NCBI GenBank assembly: GCA_947650365.1
Contig: OX393550.1
Span: 52,161,379-52,225,378, forward strand
Direction: 5' to 3'
From: Chamaelirium japonicum
Taxonomy: Eukaryota; Streptophyta; Magnoliopsida; Liliales; Melanthiaceae
DNA: 64,000 nucleotides
The first letter of the stretch is position 1. Each line of letters starts with the position of its first letter. Position numbers and translations under genes: made by a program. Shown in pieces: positions 53,001 to 64,000 of the stretch. Under the pieces are notes generated by a model. The model had not been told where the DNA came from. It was given only the letters and a program-made list of their open reading frames with translations, and made no database searches.

Positions 53001-55347
53001 GGCGTTTATCGACCACACCATCTCCCTGCCTTTCATTTCCTCATCGGAGCAGACTGCTGATTTTCTGACGAAGCCCCTGACGATTGCTCGCTTCCAGCAT
53101 TTTCTAGGCAAACTCTCGGTTCATGATCCACCGTGCGTTTGAGGGGGAGTGTTAATGTACAGATAGATGGGTCGGGTTTAATGTATAGTCGGGTCGGATT
53201 GTATAGTGATACATGTACATATATTGGGCTTGAGTCCCTCAATGGAATGCATTCTATTCCTCTCCAAACCCTAGCCGTCATCTCCTAACAGAGGATAATA
53301 GTGCTGGAGGTGCTCGTACCCAAAAATGATGACACCTCATATTTATAGTGATTATTTCAATGGCAAAGCACTATAATAAAAACAATGGTCAATCATGCAT
53401 ATCAATTGACAGGATATGGGCTTAGATCCTCTCTTTTTTAGTTTAGTTGTCCCGCAAACCATGGTAGATTTACAACTTTACATTGAACCCATGACGCATT
53501 TAACTATCTCTTGAGACCTTACAAGAATTCGTGTATGGCACGACTTATGTACGACAAGTCAATTACAAGATTGATAGTGTATTGTTCATGGTATTTGTTT
53601 GCAATAGGTAGAATTAGTATGGTATGACCACATTAAGGTCCCCTTGCTACATCATTGCTTCCAGCCTAGATCAACAAATTTGGAGGATTATCCAAATGGT
53701 TTCTTTCATTTAAGTGGTGAATTTATAATGAATATATGTGCTACATCTCTCAACTGAAAAAAAAAAAAGATGTTCCTTGTGCAATCCCCATGGGCCACAT
53801 GTTATGCAACACTCGGTACCCACTTCATATTGATCTTGTTTTCAAAAGAGTAGGGTTTTTGCTTTACCTAGACTTTTTGTCAAAAAGCTGAAAAACGTGA
53901 TGCTGAATTTGGGTTAAGTTTGGAGGAAAAAAATGGATCTTGTAAAAGAAATTTTCATAAAATCAAAATAATCATAGGCAGTGCACGTGAGCAACACATG
54001 CTCACTCGGAGAGATCTTGGCTCGAACACACGCACTGCGCGGTCCTAGCAAGCTTCTACTCAATCAATCAAGGTCACGCATGCGTGCTGACCAAACTAAA
54101 TGAACGTGTTGACCCCAAGAGTCATTTAGGCTCTAGCATGCACTCTCGAGGAACCCTTTGGTTCCGACTCAGTACACGGCCTGCATACACTAACTCACAA
54201 AGCCTATGGGATCCAACTGTGCTCGTGAAGAGCACATGCACACTCGTGGAGCCACTTGGCTCTGACTCTACATGGTGCACATGAACTAAGGTCAATGAGA
54301 CAAAATGAGAGAAGTCGAACCCGGGAATAGGATCCTATGTCCTATGCAGAGGAGAGGGGCCTATAGAGGCTCATTTATTTATACCTCCTCTAAATTAGCC
54401 TCCAAGTTACTCCAATAATAACCCTTAGAAAGGGCATATTGGAAAAAATAGGTCTAAGGGCATTTATCCAACAATTGCATCCTTTAATTTCCCAATGTTA
54501 CACTTCATTTATCTAGATGGCCATGTACTTTTTCCAAAACATTCGATAAACTTTCGTATGAATGGACTTGAGTACCCACTAAACATTGAGAAGAAACATA
54601 GAAAGTTCAAAAAGAAATCATCATTCATGAACATACACATGCATTTTAGATAGAAGCATCAGCACATCATTTCCAACATACAAAAAAAAAAACTACAATT
54701 CAACTTCATTAGAATGACCAATGAACATATATGCCGAAATGTCTTCATCCATAGATGATATTGTTAGAGATGCTAAAATCCTCGGATTATCACGCAACCC
54801 AAAAAGAAGAGGAGGGAAATGAATCGAGACCTACAATCGGGGTAAACCAGAGAGGGGTCTTGGATGCTTTCCAGCTCCTTGTGAACATCTGATTCGAGTA
54901 TCTCCCTACTCATCTCTCGCCACGGAATGTTCGATTTCTCGGCCACACTTCTCCAATCAAAGGGAAAAAAAATTTACACAAATTGATCGATATCAGTTGA
55001 GAACCGGTATTAAAGGATAATTGAGAGTGGTCGGGATTCAAGAAAACCTACCTGATGAGAACCTGTCTGGCTCCGAGTTTCATGAGGGAGTAGAGAGGCT
55101 TGAAGGAGACGAGAGCCCCAACGAGGCGAGAGAGGGGGGTCTCCCCCGCCCACCGTGGCCGCTCGAGCTGCCCTTCCTCCGGATTCGCCGCCGCATGGCT
55201 GCCGGACAACTGAGACATCCCGACTGAGCAGCCATTTCTTCTCCTTGCAGTGGATTTGGGTTGGCGAGGAGAGAGAAGTGGGGAATGCTGGGGGTTTCGA
55301 AGCTTGGGGGGACGCTGGAGAGCTCCGGCGGGGTTGCAGAGCGCCAT
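512..55347 (-). CDS. Plastid-type SAM-dependent methyltransferase (Methyltransf_11/UbiE-like), 8 exons over 54.8 kb
   Basis: The spliced coding sequence joins, on the minus strand, 55347-55052, 54947-54835, 45343-45294, 37065-36832, 36286-36134, 1299-1204, 1117-1097 and 679-512. The total is 1,131 nt, giving 376 residues and a TAG stop. All introns are GT..AG and phases match at every junction. Seen in the protein: a Ser/Arg/Pro-rich N-terminus of about 40 residues (likely transit peptide), SAM motif [16 protein letters not shown] (about 207-221), the acidic-loop region [13 protein letters not shown] (232-244), [12 protein letters not shown] (274-285), [12 protein letters not shown] (301-312) and the C-terminal [15 protein letters not shown] (362-376). 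The family is a conserved plant class I methyltransferase, usually annotated as chloroplastic; its substrate is unknown to me. Introns are 104, 9491, 8228, 545, 34834, 86 and 417 bp. No break was found, so the gene looks functional. The exon model is inference from conservation and splice sites; transcription is not shown. Confidence 0.9.
1097..1117 (-). CDS. Methyltransferase exon 7 (21-nt microexon)
   Basis: A 21-nt microexon coding PKSKVLQ (315-321). It is bounded by a strong pyrimidine-rich acceptor (CTTCTTGCAG|CCA) and a consensus donor (CAG|GTAAGA). The peptide fits the family pattern [20 protein letters not shown] exactly when placed between exons 6 and 8. Skipping it would keep the reading frame but remove seven conserved residues. 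Confidence 0.88.
1204..1299 (-). CDS. Methyltransferase exon 6
   Basis: Codes residues 283-314: [32 protein letters not shown]. It continues motif II (FAYV|LHECP) directly from exon 5 across the giant intron. It also holds the post-III RPGG turn typical of Methyltransf_11 proteins. The acceptor is ACCTGCAG|CTT and the donor is GCG|GTAAAA, both phase 0. Confidence 0.9.
1954..2065. repeat. Compound (AC)n(GA)n microsatellite in intron 5
   Basis: A short CG/AC stretch is followed by an uninterrupted GA tract of roughly 90 bp. The surrounding 1300-2540 stretch is otherwise AT-rich intron with no recognised element. Confidence 0.95.
2541..2679 (+). repeat. 5' LTR of Copia copy 1
   Basis: TGTTAATG...CCTAACA, 139 bp, directly followed by the tRNA-Met primer site. 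The duplicated target AACTA precedes it at 2536-2540. Confidence 0.93.
7625..7763 (+). repeat. 3' LTR of Copia copy 1
   Basis: 139 bp, about 95% identical by eye to the 5' LTR. It is followed by the duplicated target AACTA at 7764-7768. Confidence 0.93.
7764..9154. other. Intron 5 segment without recognised genes
   Basis: AT-rich sequence between Copia copy 1 and the MITE-like element. Short open frames here show no known motif. I see no gene or repeat I can name. Confidence 0.5.
9155..9424. mobile_element. MITE-like element with a 10-bp target duplication
   Basis: A 270-bp segment flanked by the exact 10-bp direct repeat AGTCTATAGG (9145-9154 and 9425-9434). The ends are imperfect inverted repeats: the left end is CAAGGTTCAAAA..GGTATCGGTCAG, and the right end read in reverse is TGGTTCAAAAAACTGACCGATACC. 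The interior is rich in repeated GGTATCG/CGATACC words and has no coding potential. A 9-11-bp duplication points to a Mutator-like MITE; the family is inferred. Confidence 0.6.
9614..9754 (+). repeat. 5' LTR of Copia copy 2
   Basis: 141 bp, TGTTAATG..CCTAACA, followed at once by the tRNA-Met primer site. Confidence 0.94.
14352..14492 (+). repeat. 3' LTR of Copia copy 2
   Basis: Differs from the 5' LTR at a single site by eye. It is preceded by a GAGGGGGAG purine tract and followed by the duplication CTATT. Confidence 0.94.
14996..15208. repeat. Perfect 95-bp palindrome forming the left end of the chromovirus
   Basis: 14996-15090 and 15114-15208 are exact reverse complements over 95 bp, around a 23-bp spacer. 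The right arm is the last 95 bp of the element's LTR, next to the primer site. The left arm plus spacer resembles the reverse complement of about the last 120 bp of the 3' LTR. The outer end begins TGTCACGCCCC and abuts the GTCCT target duplication. Confidence 0.92.
19983..23051 (+). repeat. 3' LTR of the chromovirus, first part
   Basis: Begins TGTAATGCCCGG directly after the polypurine tract AAGGGGGGTAGGA and the usual CGGGACGAAATTT lead-in. It continues at 33861 after the guest element. Some blocks (e.g. AAGTTGGGCGGTAGAGCTCC) are shared with the guest's LTRs, so the two elements are related. It holds no gene: the open frames at 20.3-21.4 kb have no known motif. Confidence 0.85.
23052..27015 (+). 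repeat. 5' LTR of the non-coding Gypsy-type element
   Basis: Nearly identical to 29669-33592. The inner boundary is approximate because similarity fades near 27015. No clear tRNA primer site follows. Confidence 0.8.
27680..27945 (+). repeat. Tandem repeats of about 60 bp inside the non-coding Gypsy element
   Basis: Four to five units share GTTGACC(C/A)TT(A/G)GTA, AGAGACTTAGTTGGTG and TTTTAGGATTCCTTGAT. No coding potential is seen. Confidence 0.75.
29669..33855 (+). repeat. 3' LTR of the non-coding Gypsy-type element
   Basis: Starts TGTAACACCTGTGG and ends TTTCTGGGGCGTGACA, followed by the GGTGA duplication. The (GA)n block is at about 30532-30660. Confidence 0.85.
34340..34960 (+). repeat. 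Imperfect tandem repeats inside the outer element
   Basis: About a dozen diverged units built on words such as CTCTACCGGCCTGCCCCTCTG and CACCATGCGCCCTACC, about 50-60 bp each. Long open frames here are a by-product of repetition and show no known domain. Confidence 0.7.
35503..35663 (+). repeat. 3' LTR of the outer LARD-like element
   Basis: Matches 14498-14649 over almost its full length (shared words TCCCACCTTAGTTGTGG-type, CTTATGTAATGAAA, TAATACAAGG). It contains a TATA-like CTTATGTAAGGAG stretch and ends CTTCGTAACA next to the GTTTC duplication. Confidence 0.85.
35669..36133. other. Intron 5 sequence next to exon 5
   Basis: AT-rich intron between the outer LTR element and the exon 5 donor. 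No recognised feature. Confidence 0.5.
36134..36286 (-). CDS. Methyltransferase exon 5
   Basis: Codes residues 232-282, [18 protein letters not shown] to FDLVSFAYV. Asp234 is in the position of the acidic residue that binds the SAM ribose in class I methyltransferases (family knowledge). The acceptor is TTGTACAG|GGA and the donor is GTG|GTACGC. The next exon is 34.8 kb away. Confidence 0.93.
36287..36831 (-). other. Intron 4 of the methyltransferase gene (545 bp)
   Basis: GTGAGT donor and TTGTACAG acceptor on the minus strand. No inserted element is recognised. Confidence 0.8.
36832..37065 (-). CDS. Methyltransferase exon 4 (SAM motif I)
   Basis: Codes residues 154-231, from [20 protein letters not shown] to YPLAKVI. 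It contains the glycine-rich SAM-binding loop DIGCSVG (209-215). The acceptor is AATGGCAG|GCA and the donor is ATA|GTGAGT, both phase 0. Confidence 0.93.
37066..37892. other. Intron 3, exon 4 side
   Basis: AT-rich intron sequence. I see no gene or named repeat. Confidence 0.5.
37893..38011 (+). repeat. About 119-bp direct repeat flanking the Copia-type remnant, left copy
   Basis: Matches 41841-41960 at roughly 90% (shared CAGATCTGATTCAAC, CATAATGGTTAGATTTGAGC). It is far too long for a target duplication. Confidence 0.75.
38012..41840 (+). mobile_element. Degenerate Copia-type LTR element
   Basis: Two related LTR-like stretches (about 38012-39796 and 40825-41840) share long words such as CCCAATGAA, CACACACCC, GTCTCCCATGAGTATG and TTGTGCAATCTCT. 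TGGTATCATAGCT at 39798, after CCCAACA, looks like a primer site. The short interior (about 39800-40820) shows a faint Copia-gag flavour (GTDFGFWK-like) and no pol. It is broken and old. The left LTR carries an extra AT-rich insert of about 860 bp. The boundaries are approximate. Confidence 0.6.
38772..39630. other. AT-rich insert in the left LTR of the Copia-type remnant
   Basis: Absent from the corresponding place in the right LTR (about 41590-41680). It begins CAAGGTTCAAAATC, like the MITE-like element at 9155. No coding potential; it could be a non-autonomous DNA element, but I could not define clean ends. Confidence 0.35.
41841..41960 (+). repeat. About 119-bp direct repeat flanking the Copia-type remnant, right copy
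   Basis: Right partner of 37893-38011. It ends where the poly(T) of the LINE fragment begins. Confidence 0.75.
41961..42975 (-). mobile_element. 5'-truncated L1-type LINE fragment
   Basis: Minus-strand LINE tail: a poly(A) tail (poly(T) at 41961-41972 on the plus strand), preceded by the C-terminal part of ORF2. Around 42590-42970 the minus strand reads [19 protein letters not shown] and [12 protein letters not shown], typical of the region after the RT in plant L1s. The zf-RVT region lies at about 42350-42540, in a different frame from the preceding piece (CTLCHG-like cysteines, with HMF..C). The RT and endonuclease are missing, so it is a dead 5'-truncated copy. No clear target duplication was found. 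Confidence 0.78.
43565..43955 (+). mobile_element. Gypsy gag fragment (Tat/Athila-type flavour)
   Basis: A stretch reading [20 protein letters not shown] and later [11 protein letters not shown] resembles the gag N-terminal region of Ty3/Gypsy elements (family pattern YDGTTDPxxHLxxYxxxM). It is a broken fragment with no pol nearby. Similar short sequences containing AAGGACACA and TTGACATGC lie on both sides (about 43510-43556 and 43985-44033). Confidence 0.6.
44190..44987 (+). mobile_element. Tandem TRIM array: four LTRs, three interiors
   Basis: Four 109-110-bp LTRs (44190-44298, 44423-44531, 44650-44759, 44878-44987) begin TGTT(A/G)(A/G)CGAATAGTCCCACAT-like and end GGGTATCTAACA. They alternate with three interiors of about 118-124 bp, each starting TGGTATCAG (primer site) and ending in a GAGTG/GGGAG purine tract. 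The period is 227-233 bp. Only one 5-bp duplication, AGATT, flanks the whole (44185-44189 and 44988-44992). No coding capacity; the size and layout fit a TRIM. Confidence 0.92.
45294..45343 (-). CDS. Methyltransferase exon 3 (50 nt)
   Basis: A 50-nt exon that completes Tyr137 and codes [16 protein letters not shown] (138-153). The acceptor is GTTGAACAG|AT and the donor is CTG|GTAAAT. Phase 1 in and phase 0 out match exons 2 and 4 exactly. It lies 9.5 kb from exon 2 and 8.2 kb from exon 4, so it is easily missed. The [21 protein letters not shown] block spanning exons 3 and 4 is strongly conserved in the family. Confidence 0.9.
45693..45802 (+). mobile_element. Solo TRIM LTR
   Basis: 110 bp, TGTTAACGG..TATCTAACA, the same family as the tandem array. 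It is flanked by the exact duplication TATAC (45688-45692 and 45803-45807). A solo LTR arises by LTR-LTR recombination. Confidence 0.93.
46295..46635 (-). mobile_element. Complete TRIM, minus strand
   Basis: Two 110-bp LTRs (46295-46404 and 46526-46635) around a 121-bp interior. On the minus strand the primer site TGGTATCAGAGC follows the upstream LTR. Flanked by CACAA on both sides (46290-46294 and 46636-46640). Same family as the array, opposite orientation. Confidence 0.93.
46641..48419. other. Intron 2 segment without recognised genes
   Basis: AT-rich intron sequence. Short open frames at 47008-47295 and elsewhere have no known motif. Nothing I can name. Confidence 0.5.
48420..48560 (+). 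repeat. 5' LTR of Copia copy 3
   Basis: 141 bp, TGTTAATG..CCTAACA, followed by TGGTATCAGAGC. Confidence 0.94.
53150..53290 (+). repeat. 3' LTR of Copia copy 3
   Basis: One difference from the 5' LTR by eye. Preceded by a GAGGGGGAG purine tract. Confidence 0.94.
53296..54834. other. Intron 2, exon 2 side
   Basis: No gene. Around 53980-54290 there are diverged repeats with words like CATGC(A)CACTCG and GGCTC(T/G)GAC, possibly an old LTR fragment. The rest is AT-rich intron. Confidence 0.45.
54835..54947 (-). CDS. Methyltransferase exon 2
   Basis: Codes from the split Ser99 through [20 protein letters not shown] and on to the first base of Tyr137. The acceptor is GAGAAG|T and the donor is GATT|GTAGGT. 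The 104-bp intron before it is the only short one in the 5' half of the gene. The IPWREM segment is a conserved signature of this plant methyltransferase family (recalled, not searched). Confidence 0.88.
55052..55347 (-). CDS. Methyltransferase exon 1 (transit peptide and N-terminal linker)
   Basis: Codes residues 1-98 plus two bases of codon 99. It starts at ATG ([14 protein letters not shown]...) and ends in the conserved [17 protein letters not shown]. The donor is CAG|GTAGGT. The N-terminal part is rich in Ser, Arg and Pro with few acidic residues, typical of a plastid transit peptide; import is inferred. This exon is markedly GC-rich compared with the later exons, a 5'-3' GC gradient common in monocot genes. 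I chose this ATG because it opens the only frame leading into the conserved block. Confidence 0.9.
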
Positions 55348-55413
55348 AGCCTTTTCAATTTTCAGTAGAGTGAGAGTGTCCGGTGACTCCCGCCACCGTC
55401 TAATCCAACGGAA

Positions 55414-55462
<49 letters not shown>

Positions 55463-55520
55463 CGGATATCGGGTCGACGGCTGAGCCTATGATTTCATGA
55501 CACGTCAACTTGGATTGACG
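55348..55520 (-). promoter_or_regulatory. Putative 5' UTR and core promoter of the methyltransferase, with a CT repeat
   Basis: On the sense (minus) strand a (CT)n tract of about 40 nt (55415-55455) ends some 68 nt before the ATG, typical of plant CT-rich leaders. An ACGTGTC element with an overlapping TTGAC (about 55500-55510) resembles an ABRE/W-box core. I see no clear TATA box. The start site is unknown. Confidence 0.4.
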
Positions 55521-55883
55521 GGCTCTTGCACGAGTGATCCTTCCTCTCTCCCTTGTAGCAGAGGTTCCCTGTTCGACTCCCGGACCCGGTACGGACACCA
55601 TGGAGCGAACTTACCGATGTCGCCTTGTTTGAGCGTGCAAATTCTGACAGTTGATGCCATTATTTTTTGGGAACAGTAAACGGTCCAAAACAGTAGATCC
55701 CTTTAAGCCGAGTGGTCAATTGGCACACCAAATATTCCTTTTCACACACCAAATGCTATTTATACAGCAACTCATTTTAAAAATTTATAAATTTACTTAC
55801 TACACACGTGTGTACCTCAATAAATGAAGCGCTCAGGACCCCGCCACACCCTGCCCCGACTGGCCGCACGTTTTCGTCCTGCT

Positions 55884-55935
55884 GAACCTGGTCGACCGTG
55901 CGTTTCGCTGAACCTGGTCGACCGTGCGTTTCGCG
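55884..55935. repeat. Short tandem duplication upstream of the gene
   Basis: CTGAACCTGGTCGACCGTGC followed by GTTTCG occurs twice in a row, a unit of about 26 bp. The stretch 55600-57030 otherwise has no gene I recognise. Confidence 0.8.
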
Positions 55936-56044
55936 CCAGTCGGCCGCACGCTTCATCCTGCTGACGAGCGACCAGTTTTTTTTACCTAGAAGTCCCAGCT
56001 GGTAGGTGCTAGAGGGGGTGTGGGTGCAAAATCTGGCTAATGCC

Positions 56045-56215
56045 TTGTAGTGGGACCCTCAGCCCTACCTGGGGCCCACTAAGACGACAGTGGGACTCGC
56101 AACCCTACTTGGGTCCCACGAAGATGACTATGGGACCCGCAGTCCTGTCTGGGGTCCACCTGTATAAAGGTGGGACCCGCAGCCCTGTATGGGGCCCACT
56201 TGCACCATCTGGGGT
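56045..56215. repeat. Four imperfect repeats of about 45 bp upstream of the gene
   Basis: Units share GTGGGACCCGCAGCCCT, then TGGGGCCCACT or GGGTCCCAC. Each contains short inverted GTGGGACC/GGGCCCAC words that could pair. Function unknown. Confidence 0.75.
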
Positions 56216-57030
56216 TTAGTAAATCCCCCCGGGTATTTACTAAACCCCGAATGATTCGGAAAATATTCACAGAATATTCTCTAGATAAACCAAACCTCTA
56301 TAAATAACAGACCCTGTAAATGATTCCAGATCCCAAAATCCAGATCATAATCCCACTTTCTATTTTCCAGAGCTCCCTGAGCTTTTTGGTTTTCAGACTC
56401 CCTCTCCACCCTCTGTCATCTTGTAAGAAGCACTCATCGGCTTATCTATCGAGAGCAGCTCTACTACATTCCGAGATAGTGGATTCAAAGGTTGCACCTT
56501 ACCATATGGAGACGTAGGCTTCGGCCGAACTTCGTCATCACATCCCGTGTCAACTCTCTCTACTCTACAGTGCTTGTGTGACAGCCTAGTAAGTTACAGC
56601 TCAGCGCTTCAAAACGCACCACATCCCCGAATGGTCAAATCTTCAATCGATTGTTGGAGGAAGGTCACGTACGATGGCCGAAATCCTCCCCCATACAAGT
56701 TGGAGCGAAAATTCTGATTCCGTCTGAAACCGATCTGAAAAATTCCGATTTTGGCACCATATAATTAAATCCGAATTCCAAAATTTTGATTTTTGAAAAT
56801 TCTGAAAAAAAAATCGGATCGGAATTGCAAGGGTGTTGAGTATTCCGAAAATTCTAATTTCTAATCCGAAATTTTTGAAAACATCTGATCCGAAAAAATC
56901 CAAAAAATTTCGATGTTTTATTCCGACCCCACTCAACCCAGACCCATCCCGAAGCAGCAGGTGTTGTGCATTATTGACCCTTGGGCAAAGCCACCAAAAT
57001 CGTTGCTTTAGACCTCACCTAAGGGCAGGG

Positions 57031-58993
<1,963 letters not shown>

Positions 58994-59086
<93 letters not shown>
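58994..59086. repeat. (TA)n tract 4
   Basis: 93 bp, pure TA. Confidence 0.97.

Positions 59087-61458
<2,372 letters not shown>

Positions 61459-61538
<80 letters not shown>
61459..61538. repeat. (TA)n(CA)n microsatellite
   Basis: About nine TA units followed by about 30 CA units. Confidence 0.97.
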
Positions 61539-61539
<1 letters not shown>

Positions 61540-62086
61540 GTAAAAACCCCGTGCCCAAGGGCACGAAAATAATTTCAAGGATGACAAAAAACATTTTGAG
61601 GGCGGTGATAATATTTAAAGGGTGGCAGTAATATTTTGAGGGTAACAGTAATAATTCATGAGCAACAATATTATTTCGTGAGAATGGGAGGTCATAATAT
61701 TTCGAGGGTGGCAACGGAACATTTCAAGAGCGGTAACTATATTACTAGGGGGTCCAATAATTCGAGGGTGGCAACAGAATCCTGACGGCTGCCGATCCTA
61801 CTTAGCCCGACCGCCATGCAAACTAACGATTGTGGTGAGGTTTTAACTCGGAACCCTTCCTCCAGGTTGCTCTCTCTCTCTCACTCACTCTCTCTCTCCT
61901 TTGTCGGAGAGGACAATCCTTAGACGACCCAACCCAAGGCCTCACCCATGCTTTGGTGGCATTCGTCGATTGCCAACTATTTTCATCCCCTATCGATATA
62001 TATACAAACGAATGACTGTGAGGGTACAACCTAAAGACGACCCGATCCAAGGCCTTACCTATGATCTAGTGTCATTCAACATCTCT

Positions 62087-62089
<3 letters not shown>
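61539..62089. other. Spacer between foldback clusters
   Basis: Not palindromic. It has short repeats of GAGGGTGGCAACAGAA-type and two partial repeats with GACGACCC(A/G)A(C/T)CCAAGGCCT (about 61922 and 62037). No gene is recognised. Confidence 0.55.

Positions 62090-62145
<56 letters not shown>
62090..62145. repeat. (TA)n tract 10
   Basis: 56 bp, pure TA, running into (GA)n. Confidence 0.96.
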
Positions 62146-63169
<1,024 letters not shown>

Positions 63170-63190
63170 ATATATATATATATATATATA
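63170..63190. repeat. Short (TA)n tract 12
   Basis: 21 bp of TA leading into (GA)n. Confidence 0.9.
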
Positions 63191-63614
63191 GAGAGAGAGG
63201 GCTGTTACGTTGAGCTGTGAGCTGCGGTAGGAGAAAATGAGCTGCGGGTATTTTGACACCCTTACAAGTTTTGGAATTTGATAAAATTTGGTGAGGGTGT
63301 TGTCTAGGGTAAGATTATCATCCTCAGCAATTTTCATCAAATTCCAAAACTCTTAGGAGGGTCAAATAATCGAAGCAAAATCTGCAGATTTTAACGGTGG
63401 CTATGGACGACAGTTTTGCTTCGACCATTTGACCCCCCTAGAAGTTTTGGAATTTTATGAAAATTGGTGAGGATGATCATCTTACCCTAGACAACACCCT
63501 CACCAAATTTCATTAATTTTCAAAACTCCTGGGGAGCAAAATACCCGCAGCTCACTTTGTAAATCGGCAACTCACAGCTCACTGTAACATTCCTCTCACT
63601 CTCTCTCTCTCTCT
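63191..63614. mobile_element. Foldback module 11 (core shared with module 5)
   Basis: The outer TGTTACGTTGAGCTGTGAGC pairs with CTCACAGCTCACTGTAACA. The inner core carries the same CCTAGACAACACCCTCACCAA units as module 5. It ends in (CT)n mirroring the (GA)n at its start. Confidence 0.85.
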
Positions 63615-64000
63615 CACTGTAACACGTTGCATGCATCGCACGCACGCAGTAATGCATCTGACGGCTGCAGTGCGATCACTGCTGTGGTGTCATATTATCC
63701 ATGCCCACCTACCTGTTCGTTGGAAGGGGGATAACACGGTTTTAATGGATCGGACGTTGGAGCCACACCGTATATACAGAGAGAAAGAGAGAAATGAGAA
63801 AGCCGTCCGATGCACCGTTGCTTGCGTGCGATGCATACACTGCATGCATCGCACGCAGCGATGCATCGAACAGCTGCGCTGCGATCACAGGTGGGGCGTG
63901 GGCCCTATAGTATTCGTGCCCACCGGACGGCTGCGCTGCAATCACGGCTGGGGCGTCGGCCCTTCGTCCCACCTACCTGCTCATTGGAGGGGGGATCATA
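63615..64000. other. Further hairpin-rich DNA cut by the window edge
   Basis: Contains ATGCATCGCACGCA-type inverted words related to modules 6 and 9, and two similar blocks ending CCCACCTACCTG (about 63700 and 63967). Probably a twelfth module, incomplete here. Confidence 0.55.

Larger units (their letters stand above)
48420..53290 (+). mobile_element. Copia LTR retrotransposon, copy 3 (young)
   Basis: 4,871 bp with 141-bp LTRs (48420-48560 and 53150-53290) that differ at one site by eye. Flanked by GAGGA (48415-48419 and 53291-53295). The primer site is at 48561-48572. Same subfamily and layout as copy 2: C-rich proline leader (about 48640-49230), doubled FEELLLRYL module (about 49600-49800), protease (about 49835), integrase (about 50230-50920), RT (about 51740-52380) and RNase H (about 52500-53080). 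It is almost identical to copy 2 through pol. Broken by about three or four lesions. Confidence 0.95.

Overview
This is a nuclear plant DNA window. Plant LTR retrotransposons, TRIMs, an L1 LINE fragment and TA-microsatellite foldback elements fill it. A GC-rich first exon and huge TE-filled introns suggest a monocot, possibly palm- or orchid-like; the species is a guess.

The one host gene I can support lies on the minus strand and fills almost the whole window (55347 down to 512). It is an eight-exon gene for a 376-residue, probably plastid-targeted, SAM-dependent methyltransferase of the Methyltransf_11/UbiE type. The exons total only 1,131 nt but are spread over 54.8 kb. All seven introns have GT..AG ends and compatible phases, the frame runs from ATG to TAG, and one exon is only 21 nt long. 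I found exons 3, 6 and 7 by matching splice signals to the conserved protein. Intron 5 is 34.8 kb, intron 2 is 9.5 kb and intron 3 is 8.2 kb.

Intron 5 (1300-36133) holds Copia copy 1 (2541-7763), a small MITE-like element (9155-9424), and a four-element nest. An outer non-coding Copia-type element (9610-35663) was hit 4 bp inside its own left LTR by Copia copy 2 (9614-14492). It was also hit in its interior by a Tekay/Del-like chromovirus (14996-33952), whose 3' LTR in turn holds a second, non-coding Gypsy-type element with about 4.2-kb LTRs (23052-33855). Each boundary is supported by a 5-bp target-site duplication.

Intron 3 holds a degenerate Copia-type remnant, a 5'-truncated L1 LINE, a Gypsy gag fragment and a tandem TRIM array with four LTRs. 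Intron 2 holds a solo TRIM LTR, a complete inverted TRIM and the young Copia copy 3 (48420-53290). The three full-length Copia copies, the chromovirus, the non-coding Gypsy and the outer element all lie on the strand opposite the host gene.

Upstream of the gene (57.0-64.0 kb) is an unusual cluster. At least eleven different foldback modules are separated by pure (TA)n tracts, many over 100 bp. Several modules are palindromes built from smaller palindromes, and families recur in the same order. This resembles the microsatellite-targeting 'Micron' type of MITE, but the density and hierarchy are striking and form the best candidate here for something undescribed.
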